From the NCBI GenBank assembly GCA_013216135.1, contig JABSOS010000005.1:1-64000 (forward strand): DNA of 64,000 bases, read 5' to 3'. The DNA is from Candidatus Caenarcanales bacterium (GTDB lineage: Bacteria; Cyanobacteriota; Vampirovibrionia; LMEP-6097). Under the pieces are notes generated by a model. The model was not told where the DNA came from. It saw only the letters and a list, made by a program, of their open reading frames with translations, and did not search any database. Shown piece by piece: positions 23,479-32,999 of the stretch; within the stretch, counting starts at the first letter, position 1, and each line of letters opens with the position of its first letter. The translations under genes were made by a program, and so were the position numbers.

Positions 23479-26400
23479 ATGACGCTTTCGCTTGAAAGAT
23501 GGAAAAACAATTTAATAGACTTTAGTAGAAGAAATAAATTACTTCACTTCAAGAAGAATTTAGGTCCATCTATCAAGTTAACAGAGCCGCTTGCAGACAT
23601 TTTTAAGAAGTTTGTTGTCGAGCAGAAAAGCTTAGGTTTTAAAGCGCGCGTCGAAGTTAGTAAAATCGAAGATTTTGATTCTGGCTTAGCGCCATTTGAA
23701 GATGATGAAGATAATTTAAGCTTCGATGATGGTGTTTTTGATGTCGCACCTTTAGCTGGTGTTGATAATGATTTAGATTTATCAAATCTTTTAATGACTG
23801 ATAAAGATCAAAGAGATTTAGATCAAATTCTTTCTCGTTTGAGAACTAGATCTAGAGACAGTTTAAATGATCAGGGTGTGAATATTCTTTTCATAGCTTT
23901 TAATTTCCTTCACTGGCAGGATAAAAATTCTAACGATGATCAAATCTTTGAGTCACCATTATTATTAGTTCCTGCAAGCCTTAATAGAAAAGGTTTAAGT
24001 GGTTCTTATAGCTTAGAACTTCTTCAAGATGAGATTAGAATCAACCCTACACTTGCTTATAAATTTAAAAGAGATTACGCAATTGATTTAAGTCCTCTAG
24101 AAGAGAAACTAGAAGAAATTATTGCTGGAGACGATGAAGAATTAGATATTTCAGATCTTTTTAAAGAATTACAAGCTACTTTAGATAAAAATACTGATCT
24201 AACCAGCTCATGGAACCTAGTCGATGAAAACTATCTGAGTTTATTTTCTTTCGCTAAGCTCTCTATGTATCAGGATTTAGAGATAAATAAAGATGAGATA
24301 GAATCTCATTCTATTATTAAACGTATTTCTGGAGAGGAATCTAATGCTACTACTTTTAGTGTTAACCAGAATTATGCAGATGTTAAACCTGAAAATATTG
24401 ATGATAAGTTTAAAGCTTTAGAGTCCTATCAGATTCTGGATGCTGATAGTAGCCAACAGGCTGCAATTTTTAGTGCAAGAGAGGGGCAGAGTTTCGTTCT
24501 TCAAGGTCCTCCAGGTACTGGTAAGTCACAAACTATCGCAAATATAATCTCAGAGTCACTTGCGACAGGTAAGAAAATCCTTTTCGTCAGTGAAAAGAAA
24601 GCAGCTTTAGATGTAGTTCTAGATAGACTAAAAATCGCTAATTTAGATCAATTCTGTTTAGATCTTCATGGTTCAGGTCAAAGTAAGTCTGTAATTATTC
24701 AGAAGCTTGCTAGCTCTAATGAAGAAATTAAAAAACTTGGTTTGAAAGCTGATCCTGAGAACTATGTGGAGCCTTTAGATAGATTGAAAGATGAATTGAA
24801 TGGAAATCTTTCTGAAATTCATAAAACTAGATATCCTGTGAATCTTTCTCTATATCAGCTTTACTCGAAACTTAGTTTAATTAATTGGGAATTACAGAGT
24901 TATCCTAAACTCGAATTCACTATTAAAAATATTGAAAAAATTGGTGAGAAAGAACTTTATGAGCTTAGATTTTTCTTTGAAGATTTAGGTAGAAAGTCTT
25001 TTATTATCGATAACTATGATAAGTTCGTTTGGAAAAATGTTCGTATCGAACAGATTAATTATGAGTTAGAGAATGAGATTCGTTCGAATCTTATTGAGTT
25101 TAAAACTTTAACGAACAAAATCTTTAACCTCGCAAATCCTCTTGCTGAAAAGTATTTTAGTAAAACTATTCATAGTGTAAGAGAACTGAAGTGGCTTGCT
25201 GATGCCGCTAAACTAGCGATTGAATCACCATTCCCTCAGGAAACCTGGCTTTCTAAGTCTAAGATTAGAGAAATTGAGTCTGTGACTTTAAGTGCTAAGG
25301 ATAAATATGATGAGTGTAGTTCTATTAAATCTAATCTTTTAGATAACTATAGTGAGAAGTTCTTAAACTTAGATCACTTTGATTTACTAGCGAAGTTTAA
25401 GTCTGATTATAGTGAAGACAATTTCTTTAGATTCTTAAATATTAATTACTGGAAAGATATGCGCAAGATTAAAGAACTTGCGCTCTATGATCAGGTTAGA
25501 GGCTTACACTCTCTTGTAAGAGACCTAGAAGCTGCTGCTAACTTAGATAAAAAGAAAGTAGATTTAGGTAAGCAAGAAACTAATCTTGAAATGAGTTTAG
25601 GTCATTTCTATAAGAAGTTTGATACTGATTGGGAAGAGACTTTAACTGCTGTTAGATGGGTTAAGAAGGTTCTAGAGAAGTTAGAGTCTGAAGAACTGCC
25701 TAAAACACTATCTGAAGTTCTCGCTGAAAGTGAAAACGAAGAAGCGTATAAAAACTTCCACACTGCTGCAGGTGAATTCTTAAAAGCCTTTGAGCTATTT
25801 AAAGGTTACATGGATTTTTACTTCAAGTTATTCCCTGTTCCTAATGTAGATCTAGAGGCAGTTTCACTTAGAGAATTAGATGAACATTTAGATTTATTGA
25901 TTAAAAATATTATCCAAATCGAAGATTGGCTTGAATTTAAAAATCTTAGAAATAAGGCGATTAATCTAGGTCTAGGACAGCTTTTTGAAGCTTTAGTTAA
26001 TGCTGATTCTGATGAAGAGTTTAGTAGTGAAATTTTAGAGAAAATCTTCTTACAGAAGTTTTATCAGTCTTGGATAGATAAAATTGAGATTGAAAATCCA
26101 CAAATCCGTAAGTTTAGTGGTGATGCTCAAGAGTTGCTTACAGATAAATTTACTAAACTTGATAAAGATCAAATTGAAAATATTCGTCGTAAGCTTAGTG
26201 AGAAGCTGGCTTTGAATTGGCTTGAATACTCAGCGAGTCCTATTAATCAAAGAGCACTCGATGTTTTTAATTTAGAAACGAATAAGAAAAAACGTCATAA
26301 GCCTATTCGTATGCTTATTAAGGAAATTCCTAATCTTTTACAGACGCTCAAGCCGTGCTGGATGATGAGTCCACTTACCGTAAGTAGACTTTTAAGTACT

Positions 26401-27657
26401 GATAGTGATGAAGAGAATTTACTTGATAAGACTTTTAAATTTGACTTAGTAATCTTCGATGAAGCTTCTCAGATTAGGACTGAAGATGCGATTCCTGCTA
26501 TCTACAGAGGTGATCAGCTGATACTTGCTGGTGATACTCATCAGTTACCACCTACTAATTTCTTTAACTCAGGTGCAGCAGATGGCGATGATGAAAACTT
26601 CGAGAAGAGTATCTTTGAAAGTGTTTTAGATGAATGCTCTGTATTTTTACCGAAGAAAGATTTACTATGGCACTACCGTAGCCGTCATGAAGAGTTAATC
26701 CAATTCTCAAATCACAGCATTTATGATGGTAAATTAATTACCTTCCCTTCACCGATTAAAAATAGTAATGATTTAGGCGTTCACTTCGAATTAGTTCCAG
26801 ATGGTAAATTTGAGCGTGGTGCTAGGTTTAATAAAAAAGAAGCTAAGCGTGTAGCTGAAGCTATTCTTGAGCATTACACCAGTGATTCTAAAAACTATTC
26901 TTTAGGGGTTATCGCTTTCTCTGAGGCTCAGCAGATGGCGATTGAAAGAGAGCTGTTAACAGCTATTCGTAAGAACCCTGATCTTGATGAAAGTGTCATA
27001 GCAGATGATTTATTTATTAAAAATTTAGAGAATGTTCAAGGTGATGAAAGAGACTTTATTTTCTTTAGCATAGGCTATGCGAAGGATAAAAAGAATAATC
27101 TTTCACATAACTTTGGTCCACTTAACCGAGAAGGCGGACACCGAAGACTTAATGTCGCGATCACAAGGGCTAGAAACAAGATAAAAATCTTTAGTTCAAT
27201 TACATCAGCTGATATAGATATGAGCAGAACTAATTCTCGTGGCGCGAAGATGCTTAAGGAATATCTTAAGTATGCAGAGTCTAAATCTTTATCCATCATT
27301 AAGGCTAGCCAGCTCCAATCTCTAAATGAAACAGGTGATATGCATAAGATTATCGCTAAGACTTTAGAAGCTAAAGGTTTTATCGTTGATCAATTCTTAG
27401 GCTCTTCATCTTATAAATTAGACCTTGCGATTCGAGATAAGGAGAATCCAGATCAATATTGTTTAGGCATAGAACTTGACGGTTATGTTTATAAATCTGC
27501 ACATAGTGCAAGGGATCGAGAAAGGCTGAGAATGCAGGTCATGGACTCACTTGGCTGGAAAGTAAGTAAGATTTGGTCTAGAGACTGGGCTAAGAACTCA
27601 GAAGCAGAAACTGAAAAAATTATTAATATATTGCTACCAAGCACGAGTCTTATTTAA
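23479..27657 (+). CDS. DUF4011/Upf1-like superfamily 1 helicase with C-terminal nuclease-like domain
   Basis: The N-terminus LERWKNNLIDFSRRNKLLHF is the DUF4011 signature. The helicase core has Walker A GPPGTGKSQTIANI near residue 345, then about 640 residues including helical inserts before Walker B LVIFDEASQIRTEDA near 990, LAGDTHQLPPT, YRSRHEELI, and motif VAITRARNKI near 1230. The last 110 residues match the restriction-endonuclease-like MTES_1575 type (SSYKLDLAI near 1314, GIELDGY near 1331, and WKVSKIWSRDW), a Vsr/PD-(D/E)XK relative. Related COG1112 helicases take part in phage defence (for example Mokosh), so a nucleic-acid defence or RNA/DNA processing role is plausible. It is monocistronic with its own promoter. 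Confidence 0.82.
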   Translation: MTLSLERWKNNLIDFSRRNKLLHFKKNLGPSIKLTEPLADIFKKFVVEQKSLGFKARVEVSKIEDFDSGLAPFEDDEDNLSFDDGVFDVAPLAGVDNDLDLSNLLMTDKDQRDLDQILSRLRTRSRDSLNDQGVNILFIAFNFLHWQDKNSNDDQIFESPLLLVPASLNRKGLSGSYSLELLQDEIRINPTLAYKFKRDYAIDLSPLEEKLEEIIAGDDEELDISDLFKELQATLDKNTDLTSSWNLVDENYLSLFSFAKLSMYQDLEINKDEIESHSIIKRISGEESNATTFSVNQNYADVKPENIDDKFKALESYQILDADSSQQAAIFSAREGQSFVLQGPPGTGKSQTIANIISESLATGKKILFVSEKKAALDVVLDRLKIANLDQFCLDLHGSGQSKSVIIQKLASSNEEIKKLGLKADPENYVEPLDRLKDELNGNLSEIHKTRYPVNLSLYQLYSKLSLINWELQSYPKLEFTIKNIEKIGEKELYELRFFFEDLGRKSFIIDNYDKFVWKNVRIEQINYELENEIRSNLIEFKTLTNKIFNLANPLAEKYFSKTIHSVRELKWLADAAKLAIESPFPQETWLSKSKIREIESVTLSAKDKYDECSSIKSNLLDNYSEKFLNLDHFDLLAKFKSDYSEDNFFRFLNINYWKDMRKIKELALYDQVRGLHSLVRDLEAAANLDKKKVDLGKQETNLEMSLGHFYKKFDTDWEETLTAVRWVKKVLEKLESEELPKTLSEVLAESENEEAYKNFHTAAGEFLKAFELFKGYMDFYFKLFPVPNVDLEAVSLRELDEHLDLLIKNIIQIEDWLEFKNLRNKAINLGLGQLFEALVNADSDEEFSSEILEKIFLQKFYQSWIDKIEIENPQIRKFSGDAQELLTDKFTKLDKDQIENIRRKLSEKLALNWLEYSASPINQRALDVFNLETNKKKRHKPIRMLIKEIPNLLQTLKPCWMMSPLTVSRLLSTDSDEENLLDKTFKFDLVIFDEASQIRTEDAIPAIYRGDQLILAGDTHQLPPTNFFNSGAADGDDENFEKSIFESVLDECSVFLPKKDLLWHYRSRHEELIQFSNHSIYDGKLITFPSPIKNSNDLGVHFELVPDGKFERGARFNKKEAKRVAEAILEHYTSDSKNYSLGVIAFSEAQQMAIERELLTAIRKNPDLDESVIADDLFIKNLENVQGDERDFIFFSIGYAKDKKNNLSHNFGPLNREGGHRRLNVAITRARNKIKIFSSITSADIDMSRTNSRGAKMLKEYLKYAESKSLSIIKASQLQSLNETGDMHKIIAKTLEAKGFIVDQFLGSSSYKLDLAIRDKENPDQYCLGIELDGYVYKSAHSARDRERLRMQVMDSLGWKVSKIWSRDWAKNSEAETEKIINILLPSTSLI

Positions 27658-27705
27658 AGTTATATAAAGGCTTTCCTTTATGTGGGTATAAGCTTGATAG
27701 TGGGA

Positions 27706-27711
27706 TATAAT
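27706..27711 (+). promoter_or_regulatory. -10 box (TATAAT) for korAB, leaderless
   Basis: A perfect TATAAT ends 8 bases before the ATG at 27720; no Shine-Dalgarno sequence at korA, in contrast to korB downstream. Confidence 0.65.
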
Positions 27712-27719
27712 AACTTATA

Positions 27720-29564
27720 ATGGCAACAAAAGATCAGGATAAAGAACAACTACACTCAGTAACGATTAGATTCTGTGGTGATAGTGGTGACGGTATGCAG
27801 CTTACTGGTACTCAGTTCACTAATACAAGTGCCCTTTTCGGTAACGATATTAGTACTTACCCGAACTTTCCAGCTGAAATTCGTGCCCCACAGGGTACAC
27901 TTGCTGGAGTTTCTGGTTTCCAAATCCACTTTAGCTCGAATAACATCCACACAGCTGGTGATGAGCTTGATGTTTTAGTTGCGATGAACCCAGCAGCGTT
28001 CAAAACTAACATCGAAGACTTAAAACAAAACGGAATTTTAATCGTTAATGAAGATGCCTTCACTCCAAACAACTTAAAGAAAGCTGGTTATATAGATGAC
28101 GAAGATATCTTCGCTCCATACGAATCTAGAATTAGAGTCTATAAAGTGCCTATCACTAAAATGACTTTAACTGCTTTAGAAGACTTCGATATGATGGCTA
28201 AAGCTAAAGAGCGTTGTAAAAATATGTTCGCTTTAGGTCTTACTTACTGGATTTACTCTAGACCACTTGATTCTACTGAAGAATGGTTAGCATCGAAGTT
28301 TGGTAAGAAGCCTGAAATTTTAGAAGCTAATATTAAAGCTCTAAAAGCTGGTTATCACTTCGGTAATACTATTGAAGCTTTCCAGAACACTTATGAAGTT
28401 CCTGAAGCTAAAATTCAGCCTGGAACTTATAGAAATATTACTGGTAACCAAGCTGTAGCGATTGGTTTTGTAGCTGCAAGTGAACTTGCAAAGAGACCAC
28501 TATTCATTGGTTCATACCCGATTACACCAGCTACTGATATTCTTCAAGAGCTTTCTAAGTATAAAAACTACGGCGTTAAAACTTTTCAAGCAGAAGATGA
28601 AATTGCTGGAATCGGTTCAGCGATTGGTTCAGCGTTCTCTGGGCATTTAGCAGTTACTACTACATCTGGTCCTGGAATTGCTTTGAAATCTGAATTTATG
28701 AACTTAGCTGTAATCACAGAACTTCCTGTGGTTATCGCTGACATTCAGCGTGGTGGTCCATCTACTGGTCTTCCTACTAAGACTGAGCAGACAGACTTAC
28801 TTCAAGTCCTATATGGAAGAAACGGTGAGAGCCCGATCCCTGTAGTTGCAGCGAAGAGTCCATCTGATTGTTTTGAAGCTGCTATCGAAGCTTGTAGAAT
28901 TGCTGTTGAGCACATGACTCCAGTAGTATTCTTAAGCGATACTCAGATTGCGATCGGTTCTGAGCCATGGAAGTTACCTGATTTAAGTAACTTAAAAGAA
29001 TTTGAGTATGACTTCCATAAAGATCCTGAGACTTTCGCTCCATATAAGCGTAATGAACTACTAGCAAGACAGTGGGCTGTGCCAGGAACTCCAGGTTGTG
29101 AGCACACTATAGGTGGTTTAGAGAAAGAAGATATTACAGGTAAAGTAAACCTTAGTCCTGAAGCTCACGAGCACATGACTAAAGTTAGAGCTGAAAAAGT
29201 TCAACTTATCGCAAGTAAACTTCCAGCTACTGAAGTTTTAGGTGAATCTAAAGGTGACTTATTATTCTTAGGTTGGGGAAGTACTTATGGTGCTATTAGA
29301 ACTGCTACTGAGCAGCTTCAGGCTGAAGGTTTAAAAGTTTCACAAGTTCACTTAAGACACATCAATCCATTACCTAATGATTTAGAAGAGATTATGAGAG
29401 GCTTTAAGCAAGTAGTAATCCCTGAATTAAACTTAGGTCAATTATCTATGATCATTAGATCTAAGTTCTTAATTGATGCTAAAGGAATTAACCAAATGAA
29501 TACTAAGCCTTTATCTGTTTCAGATTTAATGGCTAAGGCTAAAGAATTTTTAGGAGAATTATAA
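27720..29564 (+). CDS. korA: 2-oxoglutarate:ferredoxin oxidoreductase, alpha subunit (gamma-alpha fusion)
   Basis: Together with KorB it interconverts 2-oxoglutarate and succinyl-CoA using ferredoxin, as in anaerobic or reductive TCA metabolism. Residues 1-190 form the gamma domain (RFCGDSGDGMQLTGTQF); the alpha domain follows with GSYPITPATDILQELSK near 260, QAEDEIAGIGSAIGSAFSG and TTTSGPGIALKSE. The 614-residue length fits the fused form. 2-Oxoglutarate is preferred over pyruvate because of the two-gene korAB layout without separate ferredoxin and CoA-binding subunits, although other 2-oxoacids are possible. korB follows after 3 bases. Confidence 0.92.
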   Translation: MATKDQDKEQLHSVTIRFCGDSGDGMQLTGTQFTNTSALFGNDISTYPNFPAEIRAPQGTLAGVSGFQIHFSSNNIHTAGDELDVLVAMNPAAFKTNIEDLKQNGILIVNEDAFTPNNLKKAGYIDDEDIFAPYESRIRVYKVPITKMTLTALEDFDMMAKAKERCKNMFALGLTYWIYSRPLDSTEEWLASKFGKKPEILEANIKALKAGYHFGNTIEAFQNTYEVPEAKIQPGTYRNITGNQAVAIGFVAASELAKRPLFIGSYPITPATDILQELSKYKNYGVKTFQAEDEIAGIGSAIGSAFSGHLAVTTTSGPGIALKSEFMNLAVITELPVVIADIQRGGPSTGLPTKTEQTDLLQVLYGRNGESPIPVVAAKSPSDCFEAAIEACRIAVEHMTPVVFLSDTQIAIGSEPWKLPDLSNLKEFEYDFHKDPETFAPYKRNELLARQWAVPGTPGCEHTIGGLEKEDITGKVNLSPEAHEHMTKVRAEKVQLIASKLPATEVLGESKGDLLFLGWGSTYGAIRTATEQLQAEGLKVSQVHLRHINPLPNDLEEIMRGFKQVVIPELNLGQLSMIIRSKFLIDAKGINQMNTKPLSVSDLMAKAKEFLGEL

Positions 29565-29567
29565 ATT

Positions 29568-30629
29568 ATGACTCAAGCAAAAGAGCTTACAAAAGCTGAT
29601 TTCGTTAGTGAAGGTGATGTTAAATGGTGTCCAGGTTGTGGAGACTATGCGATTCTATCTTCAGTTCAAACAGTTTTACCGACACTAGGAATTCCAAAGG
29701 AGAAATTCTGTTTCGTTTCTGGAATCGGTTGTTCAAGTAGATTTCCATACTATATGGATACATATGGTTTCCATACTATTCACGGTAGAGCTCCTACTGT
29801 AGCTTCTGGGGTTAAGCTTGCGAATCCAGATCTTTCAGTTTGGGTAGTAACTGGTGATGGTGATGGTTTAAGTATTGGTGGTAACCATACAGTTCATATG
29901 ATCAGAAGAAATATGGACTTAAAAGTTCTTCTTTTTAATAACAGAATCTATGGTCTAACTAAAGGTCAGTACTCACCTACATCTGAGCAAGGTAAAGTAA
30001 CTAAGACCTCTCTTTATGGTTCTATCGATAGCCCATTAAATCCTTTATCTTTTGCTATCGCTTCTGGAGCGACTTTCGCTGCAAGAACGAATGCTGCAAA
30101 TCCTAAGCATATGCAAGAAATTCTTAGAGCAGCAGCTGCTCATAAGGGAACTGCTTTCATTGAGATTTTCCAAAACTGTAATATCTTTAATGACGGTGCA
30201 TTTGCTAAGTATTTAAATAAAGATACTAAAGCTGAAGAAAACTTATTCTTAGAAGAAGGTAAGCCACTTTTATTTGATGGTGAGACTAAGGGAATTGTTA
30301 TGAATTTAGATGGTAACAATCCTAAACTTACTGTTGAAGAGGTTGATCCAGACAAGGCTGGAGTTTCTAAAACAGGTAAGAAATTCTTAGTTCACGATCC
30401 TAAAAATGAAGATCATACTCTAGCTTATTTAATTAGTTACCTAGGTAGCATCAGTGACCCTGAAAACCCTGCTGCTATGGGTGTTTTAAGATCTGTAGAT
30501 AAGCCTACTTATGGTGATGTTTTAAACGCACAAGAAGAACAAGCAGTATCTGAAAAAGGTAAAGGAAGTCTAAAAGACCTTGTTTACTCGAAAGACACTT
30601 GGACTGTTAAAGAAACAGCTAACGCTTAA
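29568..30629 (+). CDS. korB: 2-oxoglutarate:ferredoxin oxidoreductase, beta subunit
   Basis: The beta subunit binds thiamine diphosphate. Motifs are WCPGCGDYAILSSVQ near residue 21 and GIGCSSRFPYYMDTYGFHTI (cluster cysteines), GDGDGLSIGGNH near 102 for TPP/Mg binding, and LLFNNRIYGLTKGQYSPTSE. It is 353 residues, with a C-terminal extension over the shortest homologues. An AGGAG ribosome binding site lies 11 bases before the ATG, as expected for a gene inside an operon. The stop codon abuts the stop of the convergent orphan at 30630 with no spacer. Confidence 0.93.
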   Translation: MTQAKELTKADFVSEGDVKWCPGCGDYAILSSVQTVLPTLGIPKEKFCFVSGIGCSSRFPYYMDTYGFHTIHGRAPTVASGVKLANPDLSVWVVTGDGDGLSIGGNHTVHMIRRNMDLKVLLFNNRIYGLTKGQYSPTSEQGKVTKTSLYGSIDSPLNPLSFAIASGATFAARTNAANPKHMQEILRAAAAHKGTAFIEIFQNCNIFNDGAFAKYLNKDTKAEENLFLEEGKPLLFDGETKGIVMNLDGNNPKLTVEEVDPDKAGVSKTGKKFLVHDPKNEDHTLAYLISYLGSISDPENPAAMGVLRSVDKPTYGDVLNAQEEQAVSEKGKGSLKDLVYSKDTWTVKETANA

Positions 30630-32354
30630 TTAAGAATCTTCTCCTAGGATAGACTTTTTGATTTCTTGATACTCGTCTTCATCTTTACCTAATGGGTAAC
30701 CTTCTAGTCCGTATTTAAGAAGGTTGTCTCTGCCAACCATTTCTATAAATATTATTATTTCATCTGCGGCTAACTCACCTTTGAGCCCTCTATCAAGAAG
30801 AGCTTGAGGTCTTGTATCTCTAAGACTAAATTCAAGTCCTTGTGTTGTAAATTCTACTTGATTAGCTATTTCAAGAAATGCTAGTTTCTGATATTCTGCA
30901 TCTAAAAATGATTTATCTGGATTGTTTGATAACTTTTCTAAATCCTGAGTAGTTAAATGACTCTCTAATCCAAATTTCAGAAGATTAAATTTCCCTACTA
31001 AATCAATTAATTGTCTTACTTCATCCCCTTCTAATAACCCTTTAAGTCCTTTTTCAATTAAAGTCATATTTTCTTTTTTATCTACAGGGTTTTCTATTTT
31101 AGGTGGCTTTAAGTTTAAGTGCTTACCAGTTTCGTTTAAGAATTCATCGATTATTTCTTTTTTGAAAACTTCTTTATTAGTTTCTTCGAAGCCAGAAACT
31201 TTCAATCTTTTTTCTAGAGAATCCTTTATATCTGAATCATTAAAGTTAACTCCATTTTGAGTTATGTCTACATTTAGTTCATCTGAAAACAGATGCAGGC
31301 CTAGACTCTTATACATTTGCTCACGGTTAGAATCGGTTAATTTATCTGCTTCTTTAAGATTGCTAAAAGTTTTTGCGAAATTAAATCCACTATTTTCGAT
31401 TAATAAATATGCTGCAAATTCTTCTTTTTCTTCGTTATCAAAATCAATATTTTGAGCATGGTTTAGTAACTCTAATGATTTTGAGTCCAGTATTTTAAAG
31501 GTTTTCATGTCTACTAATGTTTCTGCGAGAAGATATTCTTCTTTATCAATTAGTGTAGTGAAAATATTAAATTCCTCAGTATCTAATTTCTGTTTTTCTG
31601 CTTTATCTATTAAATTGAACAATTCTTGATCTTTAGTGCTAAGAATCTCTAAGCCATCTTCATTGAGTTCAATTTCAATGTTATCGAAAATCTTCAATCT
31701 TAGTTCAGTGTATGTTTTTTGAGTATCTTCTTCAAAGCTTGTATCTGATTTTATACTGTCTAAGATTATGACATAGAGGTTTTCTTCAAGGTCTGTATCA
31801 ATTTTTTCATTTACTGTTTTTAATTCATCGATTAGTAACTCATTTAGTTTAGGAGGGATTGATTCTTCTAATTCTTCAAAGTTTTTATACAGATCAATAA
31901 AAGCTTTTTCTATGACAGGGTTATGTAGATCAGCTTTGCCAATTAAAGCTAAATCAAAGGTATCCATACTATTAAGCATGGCTGGATCAGGTTCATTGAA
32001 TTTTGATAGATTTAGATTAGCTTCTTTTTTAAAATTAAGAAGTTCTTCTGCAAGTCCTAAATTTTCATCTAAGGCTTCATTGAATTGTTTTTGTTCTGGA
32101 AGATTTAAGTTCAATTGAGCTGATTCACGGATAAGCTCATGCTTAAGCTCGTCTTGAACGATACTATCTTTACTGTAATTTTGGTTAATTTGCAAGTCTA
32201 ACTTGAAATCATCCTCACTAGGCAAAGCTGCTGAAGTTTCACCACGAAGATCATTTAGAAAATCATCTAAATTTTCTTCTGAATTATTCATTTTTTTTAC
32301 CTTTGGAAGACCTGATATCAAGCTAAACTCATCGTTTATCTTGTTTACACCCAC
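30630..32354 (-). CDS. hypothetical acidic repeat protein, 574 aa
   Basis: I do not recognise the family. The C-terminus has two copies of a motif, EKGLKGLLEGDEVRQLIDLV then GKFNLLKFGLE near residues 434-464 and DRGLKGELAADEIIIFIEMV then GRDNLLKYGLE near 521-551, 87 residues apart. A second, looser duplication of about 50 residues occurs in the middle (KDQELFNLIDKAE... and SKSLELLNHAQNI...). The whole protein is acidic and helical, like a solenoid, with no signal peptide. The GTG at 32354 has a GAGGA ribosome binding site; ATG 32291, with AAAGG, is an alternative start. It lies 42 bases downstream of the ANTAR regulator and may share its transcript. Confidence 0.6.
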   Translation of the reverse strand: MGVNKINDEFSLISGLPKVKKMNNSEENLDDFLNDLRGETSAALPSEDDFKLDLQINQNYSKDSIVQDELKHELIRESAQLNLNLPEQKQFNEALDENLGLAEELLNFKKEANLNLSKFNEPDPAMLNSMDTFDLALIGKADLHNPVIEKAFIDLYKNFEELEESIPPKLNELLIDELKTVNEKIDTDLEENLYVIILDSIKSDTSFEEDTQKTYTELRLKIFDNIEIELNEDGLEILSTKDQELFNLIDKAEKQKLDTEEFNIFTTLIDKEEYLLAETLVDMKTFKILDSKSLELLNHAQNIDFDNEEKEEFAAYLLIENSGFNFAKTFSNLKEADKLTDSNREQMYKSLGLHLFSDELNVDITQNGVNFNDSDIKDSLEKRLKVSGFEETNKEVFKKEIIDEFLNETGKHLNLKPPKIENPVDKKENMTLIEKGLKGLLEGDEVRQLIDLVGKFNLLKFGLESHLTTQDLEKLSNNPDKSFLDAEYQKLAFLEIANQVEFTTQGLEFSLRDTRPQALLDRGLKGELAADEIIIFIEMVGRDNLLKYGLEGYPLGKDEDEYQEIKKSILGEDS

Positions 32355-32396
32355 TTTGGATCCTCACACACACATGGATATTTAATCAAAAATAAA

Positions 32397-32999
32397 TTAA
32401 GAAGTGGTTAAGGTTTCTAGTACTAATTGAGACATTTCTTTAAGGTTCATGCGCTTATCCATGGCTTCTTTCTGAAGTCTTCGGTAAGCAACTCCTTCAG
32501 GAATTCCGAACCTGTCCATGAGTAAACCTTTAGCTTTTTCGACCAACTTTCTAGTTTCAATTTTTTCTCTAAGTTTGCCAACTTCAGATTCTAATTTTTG
32601 GACTTCTATAGATCTAGCTAAAGCTATTTCTATAGCTGGAACTAAATCTGGTTTTCTTAAAGGTTTAGTTAGGTAAGCAAATACACCTGCGTTACTCGCT
32701 TGTTCGATTAAATCTGTTTGGCTATATGCTGTAAGCATAACTATAGGAATTCTTTTAGAAGCTTGATCTTGGATAGCTTGTGCAGCACTGATTCCATCAA
32801 GATTCGGCATGCGAATATCCATGAAAATTATGTCTGGTTCTTGATTTTGAACAAACTTGATAGCTTCTTCTCCATCCTTCGCTTCACCGATTACGTTATA
32901 CACTAGTGACTCTAAAAGCATTTCTTTAAGATCCATACGGATCAATGGCTCATCGTCGACAATTAATACATTTATTAGATTTTCATCCATTTTATTCAT
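32397..32999 (-). CDS. response regulator with ANTAR RNA-binding domain (PdtaR/AmiR-like)
   Basis: The receiver domain (residues 8-125) has the acidic pair in LIVDDEPLIRMD, the phosphorylation aspartate in IIFMDIRMPNLDG near 59, and Thr and Lys in MLTAYS and YLTKPLR. The last 65 residues are an ANTAR domain (KAKGLLMDRFGIPEGVAYRR), which binds paired hairpins in nascent RNA and prevents termination. The start overlaps the kinase gene stop by 8 bases, and ATG 32990 is an alternative. The adjacent kinase is therefore its partner. Its RNA targets are not evident in this window. Confidence 0.9.
   Translation of the reverse strand: MNKMDENLINVLIVDDEPLIRMDLKEMLLESLVYNVIGEAKDGEEAIKFVQNQEPDIIFMDIRMPNLDGISAAQAIQDQASKRIPIVMLTAYSQTDLIEQASNAGVFAYLTKPLRKPDLVPAIEIALARSIEVQKLESEVGKLREKIETRKLVEKAKGLLMDRFGIPEGVAYRRLQKEAMDKRMNLKEMSQLVLETLTTS

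Noticed and set aside
30140-30355. Antisense open frames within korB, korA, hemL, fabG and others
   Set aside because: They mirror high-quality coding sequence of conserved enzymes and lack starts or homology of their own.
32365-32374. CA dinucleotide run before the 574-aa gene as a slippage switch
   Set aside because: Only five units and upstream of the start codon; too short for an expected phase-variable tract.
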